A stretch of 64,000 nucleotides of DNA from Pseudoduganella guangdongensis (GCF_009857475.1 NZ_WWCJ01000006.1:186001-250000), one strand, 5' to 3'. Shown: positions 44,641 through 54,315, counted from the first letter of the stretch. Translations and numbers: made by a program. The notes: generated by a model not told the origin, from the sequence alone.

Positions 44641-44928
44641 GTGGCCCGCATTCCGCTTACCGTCATCGCGGTCGCTATGCTTGTGATGGTATTGCGGCAG
44701 ACCACCAGTGGGCGCCTGCGTGTGATATGGCTGGCCCGCCTGAACTACGCGATCCTGTTCCAGTTCGCGGCCATGCTGGTGATTTGGCTCGTCATCGCCG
44801 CCACCGGCGACCGCGACTTCTACTACTTCATTACCTGGACCTCACTGCCGCTGTTCGTGCTGGCAGCAATCGTGCCATGGTTTAGTCGCTCCGCTGCCGG
44901 ATCAGCCAAGCCCCGGCAACCACAGTGA
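44641..44928 (+). CDS. Small membrane protein, start uncertain
   Basis: This 95-residue frame (GTG start) encodes about three membrane helices (PLTVIAVAMLVMVLR, YAILFQFAAMLVIWLVIAAT, WTSLPLFVLAAIVPWF). The same coding pattern continues upstream to a TAG at 44581 as DLWAELTWAYLHALEV, but no ATG, GTG or TTG occurs there; ATT at 44593 is the only near-start. The gene may therefore use ATT or be 5'-broken where the T6SS module joined. Its 3' end overlaps zntB by 47 bases, convergently. No family recognised. Confidence 0.5.
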   Translation: MARIPLTVIAVAMLVMVLRQTTSGRLRVIWLARLNYAILFQFAAMLVIWLVIAATGDRDFYYFITWTSLPLFVLAAIVPWFSRSAAGSAKPRQPQ

Positions 44929-45898
44929 ACAGCATGACAATGCCAGCAATCACCCAGAAACCGCCGGCGTCATCCGCCAGCGGGATACCGCCCACATTCA
45001 TGCCCAGCAAGCCAGCGATGATGTTGATCGGCAACGCCAGCACGGTGACGATGGTCAGCACGTAGAGGCTGCGGTTATTGGCCTCGCTGGCCAGCGCCGC
45101 AATCTCCTCCTGCAGCAGCTTGATGCGTTCCTGCAGCGCGGCCATGTCGTTCAGCACCACGGCGAATTCCTCGGTGGATTCGCGCAGCTCCTGGCGGTCG
45201 GCTTCATTGGCCCAGGTGGGTGGACGCTGCAGCAGGCGGAACAGGGCCGCGGGTTCCGGCGCCAGCAGGCGCTGCAGCCGCACCAGTACCCTGCGCAGGG
45301 CACCCAGGTCGGCGCGTTTGAGTTTGAGCTTACCGGACAGGAGGCTGTCTTCGATGCGGTCAACCTTGCCCGTGGCGTCGCGCACGATGCGGGTCAGCAC
45401 GTCGGCCTGGTCGCGCAGCAGGTGGGTCAGCAGCACCACGCTGGAGGCGAGGTTTTCGCCGCCGCGCACGGCCTGACGCAGGCGCTCAACGGCCTGCAGC
45501 GGCTTGCGGCGGGCGCTCACGACCAGGCGCCGATCCACGCTCAGGCAGACGCTGGAAATATCGGAGGGCTCAAAGCTGAAGTCGCGCAGCACGTCGTTCA
45601 CCACCGCCACCAGGGTGTCGTCGGCCTGTTCGATGCGGGTCGAGCGCGCGCCCTCTTCGTGCAGGCTGTCGTAATATTCATTGGCCAGCGTGGCATGTTC
45701 GCGCATCCACTTTTCGCTGGCGGTGTTGGCAAGATTGAAATGCAGCCAGACGAATTCACCCGCCGGACTGTCCGGGTCGCGCAGCCATTGTTCGGCTTCC
45801 GATGCTTCGATTGGGATCGCTTGCGCGGCGCGGCCGAACAAATAGCCGCATACCAGGCCGCATTGGTCGGAGCCGTACGTGACTGCATTGATCTGCAT
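44882..45898 (-). CDS. zntB: Zinc transporter ZntB (CorA family)
   Basis: This 338-residue protein has a long cytoplasmic domain with helical bundle (VLLTHLLRDQADVLTRIVRD) and two C-terminal membrane helices separated by the pore signature GMNVGGIP, which is ZntB-type and differs from the GMN-F of CorA. It should move Zn2+, probably with protons. It is encoded opposite to its neighbours. No Zur-like operator was recognised upstream. Confidence 0.9.
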   Translation of the reverse strand: MQINAVTYGSDQCGLVCGYLFGRAAQAIPIEASEAEQWLRDPDSPAGEFVWLHFNLANTASEKWMREHATLANEYYDSLHEEGARSTRIEQADDTLVAVVNDVLRDFSFEPSDISSVCLSVDRRLVVSARRKPLQAVERLRQAVRGGENLASSVVLLTHLLRDQADVLTRIVRDATGKVDRIEDSLLSGKLKLKRADLGALRRVLVRLQRLLAPEPAALFRLLQRPPTWANEADRQELRESTEEFAVVLNDMAALQERIKLLQEEIAALASEANNRSLYVLTIVTVLALPINIIAGLLGMNVGGIPLADDAGGFWVIAGIVMLFTVVAGAWLIRQRSD

Positions 45899-45974
45899 GA
45901 AGTTTCCAATCTGACAAAAAAGCTGGGGCTCGGCGGTTTAGTGTATGCTATAGCACTTCAAAATAACGGCTTTC

Positions 45975-46862
45975 ATGCCAATTATGCAAGAGCACTCTAG
46001 TAGCGTCAGGAATGACGCTAAACCACACCGGTCGCTGTTCGAGCGACTCACCGCCCTGATTTCCCCTGAGCCAGAGAGCCGCTCTGAGCTGCTTGAAGTC
46101 CTGCACGATGCCCATGAGCGCAACCTGATCGATGCCGACGCCCTGTCGATGATCGAAGGCGTGTTCCAGGTATCGGACTTGTCGGCGCGCGACATCATGA
46201 TCCCGCGCTCGCAAATGGACGTCATCGACATTACCAAACCGATCGAGGAATGGATTCCGCTGGTGCTGGAAACAGCCCACTCGCGCTTCCCTGCCATCGA
46301 AGGCGAACGCGACAAGGTGGTCGGCATCCTGCTGGCCAAGGACTTGCTGCGCTACTACGCGGAAGAAGAGTTCGACGTGCGCGATATGCTGCGCCCGGCC
46401 ATCTTCATCCCGGAATCGAAACGCCTGAACGTGCTGCTGCGCGATTTCCGCGCCAACCACAACCACATGGCCATCGTGGTCGATGAGTATTCCGGCGTGG
46501 CCGGGCTAATCACCATCGAGGACGTGCTGGAGCAGATCGTCGGCGATATCGAGGACGAGTACGATTTCGACGAGGAAGAGGACAATATCCTCTCCATCAA
46601 GGAAGGCCGCATCGGCCCGCGCTGGCGCGTCAAGGCGCTGACCGAGCTGGAACAGTTCAACGAAGAGCTGGATGCGGACCTGGCCGATGAGGATGTCGAC
46701 ACCATCGGCGGCTTGGTGGCCAAGCACCTGGGCCGCATGCCGCACAAGGGTGACACCTTCGATATCTCCAACCTGCGCTTTGAAGTGCTGCGCGCCGATG
46801 CGCGCCAGGTCCATGTGCTGACCGTGGAACGTCTGCCAGCCTCGGTGGACGAGCAGGACTGA
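45975..46862 (+). CDS. corC: CorC/HlyC-type CBS-domain protein
   Basis: This 295-residue cytoplasmic protein has two CBS domains (VSDLSARDIMIPRSQMDVID onward and the second containing FRANHNHMAIVVDEYSGVAG) and a C-terminal CorC_HlyC domain. The membrane DUF21 domain seen in larger relatives is absent. Members take part in Mg2+/Co2+ homeostasis. Its stop overlaps the lnt start (TGATG), the conserved corC-lnt order. Confidence 0.92.
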   Translation: MPIMQEHSSSVRNDAKPHRSLFERLTALISPEPESRSELLEVLHDAHERNLIDADALSMIEGVFQVSDLSARDIMIPRSQMDVIDITKPIEEWIPLVLETAHSRFPAIEGERDKVVGILLAKDLLRYYAEEEFDVRDMLRPAIFIPESKRLNVLLRDFRANHNHMAIVVDEYSGVAGLITIEDVLEQIVGDIEDEYDFDEEEDNILSIKEGRIGPRWRVKALTELEQFNEELDADLADEDVDTIGGLVAKHLGRMPHKGDTFDISNLRFEVLRADARQVHVLTVERLPASVDEQD

Positions 46863-48400
46863 TGCGCTGGCGTAAGACCAAGGCAGGCGAGCCGCCTGCC
46901 GCGCCCCGCTCTACCCGTAGCCGCATGCTGATCGCCGCCCTGGCCGGGGCGAGCGGCGTGCTTGCGTTCGCGCCTTTCGGCTGGTGGCCGCTGCAGATCC
47001 TGGCGCTGGCCATGCTGGCTTACCAGTCCTTGCGCGCGGATGGCGTGCGCGCGGCGGCGCTCGTGGGTTGGGCTTTCGGCTTTGGCTGGTGCCTGGCCGG
47101 GTTCCATTGGCTGTATGTCGCTATCAACCGTTTTGGCGGCATGCCGGCGCCGCTGGCAGCCATTTCCATCGCTTTACTGGCTGCTGCCATGGCGCTTTAT
47201 GCCGCCGGCGCCATGGGCGCCACCGCCTGGGTGCGCAAGCGCTGGCCGCTGCCGCTGCCGGCGGCCACCTTGCTGGTGTTGCCGGCTTTCTGGGCTGCCT
47301 TTGAATTGCTGCGCGGCTGGCTGTTCACCGGTTTCCCTTGGGTGACGACGGGTTATGCCCACAATACTTCGCCCCTGGCCGGCTATGCCCCGGTGCTGGG
47401 CGTGTATGGCGTCAGTTGGCTGGCTGCCGTCACAGCGGGCGCCCTGCCCTTGCTGATGCATCCCTTCCGCTATAAGGCGATAGTGCTGGTAGCGGTCATC
47501 TGGGTGGGCGGCTTTGCGCTGGGCCGTGTCGAATGGACCGCGCCTGCCGGCAAGCCGTTATCGGTGCGTCTGGTGCAAGGCAATGTCGCGCTCAAGAATA
47601 AATTTAGTATCGAGCATATCGGCAACACGCTGCGCATGTACCACCAAGTGGTGACCGCCGCGCCGGCCGACCTGATTGCGATTCCGGAAACAGGCGTGCC
47701 GCTGTTCCAGTCCCAGTTACCGCCGGGCTACCTGGATGCCTATGGCCAGTTCGCGCGCCGCACCGGCAGCCATGTCGTGCTGGGCATGCCGATGACCAAT
47801 GGCACCGAGTACACGAACAGCGTGCTCGGCCTGGCGCCGACCCTGGCCGCCAGCACTTATCGCTACGATAAGCAGCACCTGGTGCCGTTCGGCGAGTTCA
47901 TCCCGACTGGCTTCCGCTGGTTCACCAACCTCATGCAGATTCCGCTGGGCGACCAGACGCGCGGCGCCGACATCCAGGCACCGTTCACGGTGCGCGACCA
48001 GAAAGTGTTGCCGAATATCTGCTATGAGAACGTGTTTGGCGAGGAGATCGCGGAGCAAGTGTCCCTAACCGGCGCGACGATCATGCTGAATGTGTCGGAG
48101 CTGGCGTGGTACGGCGAATCGATCGCCATTCCGCAGCACTTGCAGATGTCGCAGATGCGGGCACTGGAAATGGGCCGGCCGATGTTAAGTGCGACCAATA
48201 CCGGCGCCACCGTGGTGATCTCGCCGCGCGGCGAAGTGACGCATGCGTTGCCCTACCGCCAGCCTGGCGTGCTGAGCGCAACGGTGCAGGGCATGTCGGG
48301 CGACACGCCCTACATCAAGCTGCAGAACAAGCTGTTCCTGGCCCTGGCAGCCCTCTCAATCGCCGCCGCCTGGCTGTGGTCGCGCTTGCCTCGGAAGTAG
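46862..48400 (+). CDS. lnt: Apolipoprotein N-acyltransferase Lnt
   Basis: This 512-residue inner-membrane enzyme transfers an acyl chain to the N-terminus of lipoproteins after signal peptide removal. About seven membrane helices surround a periplasmic nitrilase domain with Glu in IAIPETGVPLF, Lys in YDKQHLVPFGEFIP and Cys in NICYENVFGEE, the full catalytic triad. ELAWYGESIAIPQHLQMSQM is also typical. The last 45 bases overlap the convergent small gene at 48356. Confidence 0.94.
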   Translation: MRWRKTKAGEPPAAPRSTRSRMLIAALAGASGVLAFAPFGWWPLQILALAMLAYQSLRADGVRAAALVGWAFGFGWCLAGFHWLYVAINRFGGMPAPLAAISIALLAAAMALYAAGAMGATAWVRKRWPLPLPAATLLVLPAFWAAFELLRGWLFTGFPWVTTGYAHNTSPLAGYAPVLGVYGVSWLAAVTAGALPLLMHPFRYKAIVLVAVIWVGGFALGRVEWTAPAGKPLSVRLVQGNVALKNKFSIEHIGNTLRMYHQVVTAAPADLIAIPETGVPLFQSQLPPGYLDAYGQFARRTGSHVVLGMPMTNGTEYTNSVLGLAPTLAASTYRYDKQHLVPFGEFIPTGFRWFTNLMQIPLGDQTRGADIQAPFTVRDQKVLPNICYENVFGEEIAEQVSLTGATIMLNVSELAWYGESIAIPQHLQMSQMRALEMGRPMLSATNTGATVVISPRGEVTHALPYRQPGVLSATVQGMSGDTPYIKLQNKLFLALAALSIAAAWLWSRLPRK

Positions 48401-48715
48401 AAAAACGTCGTCGATGGTCTTGCCGGTAGCAGCCAGCAAGATCCATCGATCCAACTGCTTCAAGGTCGCCATCCCAATTTTCTCGTGGATGATTTCCTGG
48501 ACACTCGCGTCCAAAGTGCCAAAGCGTGCTGTGACGATGCTTTCCAGCGCCGTGCGTTTGGCAGAGGAAAGTCCATCGAGCCGGCCGATTTCGTTGCCGA
48601 GCTTAAGCCACACTCTCCGCCGCTCATCGGACACCGTTTGTCCATTGGGTTTCAGGCCCAGGTTTGCCGCCAAGTCATCTGCATGACCTTTTGTGTGATA
48701 CATATCGCTAATCAT
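48356..48715 (-). CDS. DUF4351-like small protein, duplicate of the upstream C-terminal module
   Basis: This 119-residue protein contains ALESIVTARFGTLDASVQEI and LKQLDRWILLAATGKTIDDV. These match, in order and spacing, the last ~50 residues of the protein encoded just upstream (MLESQLALRFGPLDESTRLR; ALPELEKWTLAVIEAKGINE). It therefore looks like a separate copy of that DUF4351-type C-terminal module. It overlaps the upstream gene by four bases (ATGA) and the lnt 3' end by 45 bases. Function unknown. Confidence 0.65.
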   Translation of the reverse strand: MISDMYHTKGHADDLAANLGLKPNGQTVSDERRRVWLKLGNEIGRLDGLSSAKRTALESIVTARFGTLDASVQEIIHEKIGMATLKQLDRWILLAATGKTIDDVFLLPRQARPQPGGGD

Positions 48716-49821
48716 GTCAAACTCCCGAAAATCTCATTAATACCCTTTGCTTCAATCACCGCCAACGTCCATTTCTCAAGTTCCGGCAGTGCTCCCTCCG
48801 CTATGCGCAGCCTGGTGCTTTCGTCCAACGGTCCAAACCGCAACGCCAACTGGGACTCGAGCATGTTGCGCATTGCTGCCGTGCGCCCCTCATCCCGGCC
48901 CTTCTCAAGCCCTTTCTCAAGCCCCTTCTCAAGTCCCTTCTCAAGTCCCTTTTCAAGCCCCTTCTCCATTCCCTTCTCCATTCCCTTCTCCATTCCCTTC
49001 TCCATTCCCTTCTCCATTCCCTTCTCCATTCCCTTCGCAATTCCCTGTTCAAGCCCCTGCGCCATCCCTCGCTCGAGTCCACGTTGCTCCGCGCGCTGCT
49101 CAATTAACATTACCCAGGCCATTTGATGTCTCCCCGCTAAAAGATTTTGCTGCTTCTCCAATTCCACCTGTAATGCCTCAGGCAAACTCATCATCCGATC
49201 GATCAGGTCATAAACGTTAAGGAATTTCTCCTGGCTCCAGTCGCAAGTGTTGAGTCCCGTTAGCAGACTAGCTTTGACATTGAACCTGTCCATTGGTTCC
49301 CGGCGCGTGTGCAGCGTGCATAGGTGCGCGGAGACGAGCCAGGCAAAGACATTGTCGCTGAGCAGAAGTTCCGCAATGCGCCCCTCGAAATCGCGCAGCT
49401 TGACGACCTCGAATTCGAACTTCGTGTGGGTTTTACCTGCAGTCAAATCGAAGTGATCGTGTCGCCATGTCGGGCTGGGATCGCCAAGGATGGCGATGCT
49501 GCGCACGGGCAAATGGAAGTGGTCATACAGGCGATACTGGCAAACGTACATGCGCTCGGCAAACCCGCGCTGGCGGGCCACCTGGATTTCGATGTGCCAC
49601 AGGCATGGCAGGCCATCGGACCCCAAAGTCCGCAGCAGTTTATCGACGCGGAACAGGCCAAGTTTGCCGTCGCGCGAACAGCGATGCAACTCCTGGTCCT
49701 GGCTTTCAGGCGCACCCAGGCCATCCCAGCGCTCGCACAGGAAAAGTTCAACGAAATCAGTCCAGTAGCGTTCGATCGCCTGTTTCCAGACCGAATCAAA
49801 ATCGGCATTCGTGGAGTTCAT
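48712..49821 (-). CDS. Rpn family / PD-(D/E)XK nuclease-like protein with tetrapeptide repeats
   Basis: This 369-residue protein has an N-terminal domain resembling Rpn/transposase-31-like PD-(D/E)XK proteins (LWHIEIQVARQRGFAERMYV gives the E-x-Q catalytic-type motif; YDHFHLPVRSIAILGDPSP follows), a helical middle, a run of GMEK and GLEK tetrapeptides (eleven copies) and a DUF4351-like end. Rpn proteins promote RecA-independent recombination or defend against phage. It is divergent from glyQ, inside an otherwise conserved housekeeping block. Confidence 0.8.
   Translation of the reverse strand: MNSTNADFDSVWKQAIERYWTDFVELFLCERWDGLGAPESQDQELHRCSRDGKLGLFRVDKLLRTLGSDGLPCLWHIEIQVARQRGFAERMYVCQYRLYDHFHLPVRSIAILGDPSPTWRHDHFDLTAGKTHTKFEFEVVKLRDFEGRIAELLLSDNVFAWLVSAHLCTLHTRREPMDRFNVKASLLTGLNTCDWSQEKFLNVYDLIDRMMSLPEALQVELEKQQNLLAGRHQMAWVMLIEQRAEQRGLERGMAQGLEQGIAKGMEKGMEKGMEKGMEKGMEKGMEKGLEKGLEKGLEKGLEKGLEKGRDEGRTAAMRNMLESQLALRFGPLDESTRLRIAEGALPELEKWTLAVIEAKGINEIFGSLT
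48901..49080 (+). repeat. 12-bp tandem repeat array encoding GMEK/GLEK
   Basis: CTTCTCCATTCC is repeated six times exactly at 48961-49032. Before it, five 12-base variants (CTTCTCAAGCCC and close forms) fill 48901-48960, and degenerate copies continue to about 49080. Each unit is in frame and encodes Gly-Met-Glu-Lys or Gly-Leu-Glu-Lys on the minus strand, so copy number changes alter length without frameshift. Confidence 0.92.
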
Positions 49822-49930
49822 GCAGCTTGGACGCTGCGGCGGACCGGCGGTTCGGGGCCGATGCAGCAGGTTTGATACAGATCAAACCCGTGCCCGAAGG
49901 GCCGAAACTCTACAGGTTCCCGGCAAAAAC

Positions 49931-49953
49931 CGCTAAAATGAGCCGTTTTAGCG
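49931..49953. promoter_or_regulatory. Inverted repeat upstream of glyQ
   Basis: CGCTAAAA and TTTTAGCG form an exact eight-base inverted repeat with a seven-base loop, 40 bases before the glyQ start and 110 before the divergent gene. It may be an operator or an RNA hairpin in the glyQ leader; no T-box features are visible. Confidence 0.5.
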
Positions 49954-49993
49954 ATCCGATAACGCTCGCGCCCAAAGCGCCACCAAGACCAAG

Positions 49994-50890
49994 ATGCTGA
50001 CATTTCAACAAATTATCCTGACCCTGCAATCCTACTGGGACAAGCAGGGCTGCGCACTGCTCCAGCCGTACGACATGGAAGTCGGCGCGGGCACCTTCCA
50101 CACTGGCACCTTCCTGCGCGCCATTGGCCCTGAGCCTTGGCGCGCGGCCTACGTGCAGCCTTCGCGCCGCCCGAAAGATGGCCGTTATGGCGAGAACCCG
50201 AACCGCCTGCAGCACTACTACCAGTACCAGGTGGTCCTGAAGCCGGCGCCGGAAAACATCCTCGACCTGTACCTGGGTTCCCTGTCCGCGCTGGGCCTGG
50301 ACCTGAAGCAGAACGATGTGCGCTTCGTGGAAGACGACTGGGAAAGCCCGACCCTGGGCGCCTGGGGCCTGGGCTGGGAAGTCTGGCTGAACGGCATGGA
50401 AGTGACCCAGTTCACCTACTTCCAGCAAGTCGGCGGCCTGGATTGCAAGCCGGTGCTGGGCGAAATCACCTACGGCGTCGAGCGCCTGGCCATGTACCTG
50501 CAGGGCGTGGAAAACGTCTACGACCTGGTGTGGACCGAGTGGGAAGAAGATGGTGTGAAGAAGCAGCTGAAATACGGCGACGTCTTCCACCAGAACGAAG
50601 TCGAGCAATCGACCTACAACTTCGAGCACGCCAACACCGACCTGCTGTTCGCGCAATTCGCCAACCACGAATCGGAAGCCAAGCGCCTGATCGAGCTGCA
50701 ACTGGTGCTGCCAGCCTACGAGCAGATCATGAAAGCCTCGCACAGCTTCAATATGCTGGACGCGCGCGGCGCCATCTCCGTGACCGAGCGCGCCGCCTAT
50801 ATCGGCCGCGTGCGCACCCTGTCGCGCCTGGTGGCCCAGGCTTACTACGAGTCCCGCGAACGCCTCGGCTTCCCAATGGTCGCCAAATAA
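49994..50890 (+). CDS. glyQ: Glycine--tRNA ligase alpha subunit
   Basis: This 298-residue subunit of the tetrameric bacterial glycyl-tRNA synthetase holds the adenylation site. It shows [40 protein letters not shown] and [20 protein letters not shown]. Length is normal. It is 13 bases from glyS. Confidence 0.96.
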   Translation: MLTFQQIILTLQSYWDKQGCALLQPYDMEVGAGTFHTGTFLRAIGPEPWRAAYVQPSRRPKDGRYGENPNRLQHYYQYQVVLKPAPENILDLYLGSLSALGLDLKQNDVRFVEDDWESPTLGAWGLGWEVWLNGMEVTQFTYFQQVGGLDCKPVLGEITYGVERLAMYLQGVENVYDLVWTEWEEDGVKKQLKYGDVFHQNEVEQSTYNFEHANTDLLFAQFANHESEAKRLIELQLVLPAYEQIMKASHSFNMLDARGAISVTERAAYIGRVRTLSRLVAQAYYESRERLGFPMVAK

Positions 50891-50903
50891 AAGAATACCG
50901 AAC

Positions 50904-53006
50904 ATGAATCAGACTCTGCTCATCGAACTGCTGACCGAAGAACTGCCGCCGAAAGCCCTGTCCAAGCTGGGCGCCGCTTTCGCCACCGGCATCGTCAACG
51001 GCCTGAAAGCGCGCGACTTCCTGGAAGAAGACAGCGTCGCCACCACCTACGCCACCCCGCGCCGCCTGGCCGTGTCCATCACCAAGGTGCGCGCCACCTC
51101 GCCGGACAAGCAGGTGCGCGAGAAAATCCTGCCGGTCGCCATCGCGCTGGACGCGGAAGGCAACGCCACCGCGCCGCTGACCAAGAAGCTGGCTGCCATG
51201 GGCCTGTCGCACATCGGCGTGGCCGATATGGAACGCGCCCAGGACGGCAAGGCCGAGAGCTTCTTCTACACCAAGCTGGCCGCCGGCTCCGCCCTGCAAG
51301 TGGGCGCGCAGGCAGCGCTGGAAGAGACCATCGCCAAGCTGCCGATCCCGAAAGTCATGAGCTACCAGCGTCCGGATGGCGAGACCGTGCAGTTCGTGCG
51401 CCCGGCGCACGCCCTGATCGCCCTGCATGGCGCCAGCGTGTTGCCACTGACCCTGCTGGGCCTGACCGCCGCCAACCAGACCGAAGGCCACCGCTTCCTG
51501 ACCGAACCGGGCAAGCGCACCGTGACCATCGCCGACGCCGAATCCTACGCCGCCACCCTGGCCGAAGCCGGCAAGGTGGTCGCCGGTTTCGACGCGCGTA
51601 AAGACGCGATCCGCGCCGCGCTACTGGCCAAGGCCGGCGCCGACCAGGTGCTGATGCCGGAAGCGCTGCTGGAAGAAGTGTCGTCCCTGGTCGAATGGCC
51701 GGTCGTGTACGAATGCCACTTCGAGGAAGAATTCCTGGCCGTGCCGCAGGAATGCCTGATCCTCACCATGCAGACCAACCAGAAGTACTTCGCCCTGACC
51801 GACGCCAACGGCAAGCTGCGCTCGCGCTTCCTGATCGTGTCGAACATTGCGACCGACACTCCGGCCGCCATCATCGGCGGCAACGAGCGCGTGGTGCGCC
51901 CGCGCCTGTCCGACGCCAAGTTCTTCTTCGAGCAGGACAAGAAGAAGTCGCTGGAATCGCGCCTGCCGCTGCTGAAGAACGTGGTCTACCACAACAAGCT
52001 GGGCACCCAGGCCGAGCGCTCCGAGCGCGTCACCTCGCTGGCTGCCGCCATCGCCGGCCGCCTGGGCGGCGACAAGGCCCTGGCCGACCGCGCCGCGCGC
52101 CTGTCCAAAGCCGACCTGCTGACCGATATGGTGGGCGAGTTCCCTGAGCTGCAAGGCATCATGGGCACCTACTACGCGCGCCACGACGGCGAGCATGAGG
52201 AAGTCGCGCTGGCCGCCTCCGAGCACTACCAGCCGCGCTTCGCCGGCGACAGCCTGCCGTCCACCGCCACCGGCACCGCCGTGGCGCTGGCCGACAAGGT
52301 GGAAACCCTGGTCGGCATCTGGGCCATCGGCCTGCAGCCGACCGGCGACAAGGACCCGTTCGCGCTGCGCCGCCACGCCCTGGGCGTGCTGCGCATGCTG
52401 GTCGAGAAGCGCCTGCCGCTGCCGATTTCCACGCTGCTGGGCGATGCTGTCGCACAGTTCGTGGCCGTGCCAAACTTCAAGGATCCAACCGCCGAAGTCA
52501 CCGCCTTCATGCTGGACCGCCTGCGCGGCATGCTGCGTGAGCGCGGCTTCAGCGTGAACGAGATCGAAGCCGTAGTGGCGCAGAACCCGGACCGCCTGGA
52601 CGACATCGTGCAGCGCCTGGAGGCCGTGCAGGCCTTCGCCGCCCTGCCGGAATCGGTCTCGCTGGCCGGCGCCAACAAGCGCATCACCAATATCCTGAAA
52701 AAGAACGAGGAAGCGCTGGCGCAAGCGGGCACCGTCAAGGCCGAACTGCTGCAGGACGCCGCCGAGAAGGCGCTGCACGCCGCCATGGGCCGCGTGGCGC
52801 CGGAAGTCGACGCGGCATGGGCCAAGGGCGATTTCAGCGCCACGCTGAAAACCCTGGCGCAGCTGAAGGAGGAAGTCGACGCCTTCTTCAACGACGTGAT
52901 GGTGATGGCCGAGGATATCGCGCTGCGCAACAACCGCCTGGCGCTGCTGTCTTCGCTGCACGGCATGATGAACCGCGTGGCGGACATCTCCAAGCTGGCC
53001 GCCTGA
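50904..53006 (+). CDS. glyS: Glycine--tRNA ligase beta subunit
   Basis: This 700-residue subunit carries tRNA-binding and HD-like regions of the heterotetrameric synthetase. It begins [20 protein letters not shown], has [20 protein letters not shown] and [15 protein letters not shown] (highly conserved), and [21 protein letters not shown]-terminal anticodon-binding helical domain closes it. One base separates the stop from gmhB. Confidence 0.96.
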   Translation: MNQTLLIELLTEELPPKALSKLGAAFATGIVNGLKARDFLEEDSVATTYATPRRLAVSITKVRATSPDKQVREKILPVAIALDAEGNATAPLTKKLAAMGLSHIGVADMERAQDGKAESFFYTKLAAGSALQVGAQAALEETIAKLPIPKVMSYQRPDGETVQFVRPAHALIALHGASVLPLTLLGLTAANQTEGHRFLTEPGKRTVTIADAESYAATLAEAGKVVAGFDARKDAIRAALLAKAGADQVLMPEALLEEVSSLVEWPVVYECHFEEEFLAVPQECLILTMQTNQKYFALTDANGKLRSRFLIVSNIATDTPAAIIGGNERVVRPRLSDAKFFFEQDKKKSLESRLPLLKNVVYHNKLGTQAERSERVTSLAAAIAGRLGGDKALADRAARLSKADLLTDMVGEFPELQGIMGTYYARHDGEHEEVALAASEHYQPRFAGDSLPSTATGTAVALADKVETLVGIWAIGLQPTGDKDPFALRRHALGVLRMLVEKRLPLPISTLLGDAVAQFVAVPNFKDPTAEVTAFMLDRLRGMLRERGFSVNEIEAVVAQNPDRLDDIVQRLEAVQAFAALPESVSLAGANKRITNILKKNEEALAQAGTVKAELLQDAAEKALHAAMGRVAPEVDAAWAKGDFSATLKTLAQLKEEVDAFFNDVMVMAEDIALRNNRLALLSSLHGMMNRVADISKLAA

Positions 53007-53007
53007 T

Positions 53008-53559
53008 ATGCCGCAAGCGCCAAAACTGATCATCCTCGACCGCGATGGGGTCATCAACCACGACTCGCCGGACTTCATCAAGTCCCCCGAGGAGTGGATC
53101 CCCATTCCCGGTTCGCTGGAAGCGATCGCCCGCCTGAACCAGGCGGGCTACCGGGTGGTGATCGCGTCGAACCAGTCGGGCATCGCCCGCCAGTACTTCG
53201 ACATCAACACCCTGAACGCGATCCACCAGAAGTTGCACCGCCTGGCGCAGCAGGTTGGCGCCGACATCGACGCCATCTTCTTCTGCCCGCATGCAGCGGC
53301 CGACAACTGCGACTGCCGCAAACCCAAGCCGGGCATGTTCACCGAGATTTCGAAGCGTTTTGAAATCTCGCTGAAAGGCGTGCCGACCGTGGGCGACTCC
53401 CTGCGCGACCTGCAGGCGGGTTTCATCAGCGGCTGCGTGCCGTTCCTGGTGTTGACGGGCAAGGGCGAAAAGACCCAGGCCACGGGCGGCCTGCCGCCCG
53501 GCACCCTGGTCTTCCCCGACCTGGCGGCCACCGTCGATCACATCCTCAAAGCCGATTAA
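53008..53559 (+). CDS. gmhB: D-glycero-beta-D-manno-heptose-1,7-bisphosphate 7-phosphatase
   Basis: This 183-residue HAD-superfamily enzyme makes heptose 1-phosphate for the lipopolysaccharide core. Motif I is ILDRDGVINHDSPDFIKSPE with the two catalytic Asp; motif II is in VVIASNQSGIARQ; a zinc-binding segment FFCPHAAADNCDCRKPKPGM follows, and VGDSLRDLQAG gives motif IV. It fits with waaC at 60084, which uses the product. Confidence 0.93.
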   Translation: MPQAPKLIILDRDGVINHDSPDFIKSPEEWIPIPGSLEAIARLNQAGYRVVIASNQSGIARQYFDINTLNAIHQKLHRLAQQVGADIDAIFFCPHAAADNCDCRKPKPGMFTEISKRFEISLKGVPTVGDSLRDLQAGFISGCVPFLVLTGKGEKTQATGGLPPGTLVFPDLAATVDHILKAD

Positions 53560-53574
53560 TTCTGGAGACTGTCG

Positions 53575-54315
53575 TTGCGTAATTTCGTTTTGTTCCTGCG
53601 TTCCGCCCTGTTCATGCTGTTGATGGGTATTGCCACCGTCATCTGGTCCGGCGTCTGCATGCTGGCAGCCCCGCTGCCGTACAATAAACGCTATTACGTG
53701 ACGTCGCGCTGGAACGTCTTCATGATCTGGTGCGCCAAGCATATCTGCGGCATCAACTATGAGTTCAAGGGCTACGAGAACTTCCCGGACAGCCCTGCCA
53801 TCATCCTGTCCAAGCACCAGTCGGCGTGGGAAACCATCTTCCTGCTGGCGAACCTGCCACGCCCGCTGGTGTTCGTGTTTAAAAAAGAAATCCTGTACAT
53901 CCCCTTCTTCGGCTGGGGCATCGCCCTGCTGCGCATGATCCCGATCGACCGCAAGCAAGGCAAGAATGCGTTCAAAGCTGTGGTCGCACACGGCAAGCGC
54001 CGCCTGAAAGACGGACAATGGATTATCATGTTCCCGGAAGGGACCCGTATTCCAGTCGGCAAGCAGGGCAAGTACAAGAGCGGCGGCACCCGCCTGGCGG
54101 TGGAAACCGGCGCCGTGGTAGTGCCAATCGCGCTGAACTCCGGCGAATGCTGGCCAAAGAATTCCTTTATCAAGAAACCGGGCACCGTAACGGTCTCGGT
54201 GGGCAAACCGATTTCGTCCGAGGGCAGGACCCCGGATGAATTGATGGAACAGGTGGAACAGTGGATCGAATCAGAAATGCGCGTCATTTCGCCCCACGCC
54301 TACAACGCTGGCTAG
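53575..54315 (+). CDS. plsC: 1-acyl-sn-glycerol-3-phosphate acyltransferase
   Basis: This 246-residue membrane enzyme makes phosphatidic acid from lysophosphatidate. It starts at TTG after GGAG. After an N-terminal membrane helix it shows LSKHQSAWETIF (HX4D/E-type motif I), MIPIDRKQG (II), MFPEGTRIPVGK (III) and VVVPIALNSG (IV). The gene order gmhB-plsC-metalloprotease is conserved. It overlaps the next gene by 55 bases. Confidence 0.93.
   Translation: MRNFVLFLRSALFMLLMGIATVIWSGVCMLAAPLPYNKRYYVTSRWNVFMIWCAKHICGINYEFKGYENFPDSPAIILSKHQSAWETIFLLANLPRPLVFVFKKEILYIPFFGWGIALLRMIPIDRKQGKNAFKAVVAHGKRRLKDGQWIIMFPEGTRIPVGKQGKYKSGGTRLAVETGAVVVPIALNSGECWPKNSFIKKPGTVTVSVGKPISSEGRTPDELMEQVEQWIESEMRVISPHAYNAG

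Noticed and set aside
48901..49080. CRISPR-like regularly spaced repeat
   Set aside because: Units are contiguous, 12 bases long and in frame within a gene; there are no spacers, so it is a coding tandem repeat.
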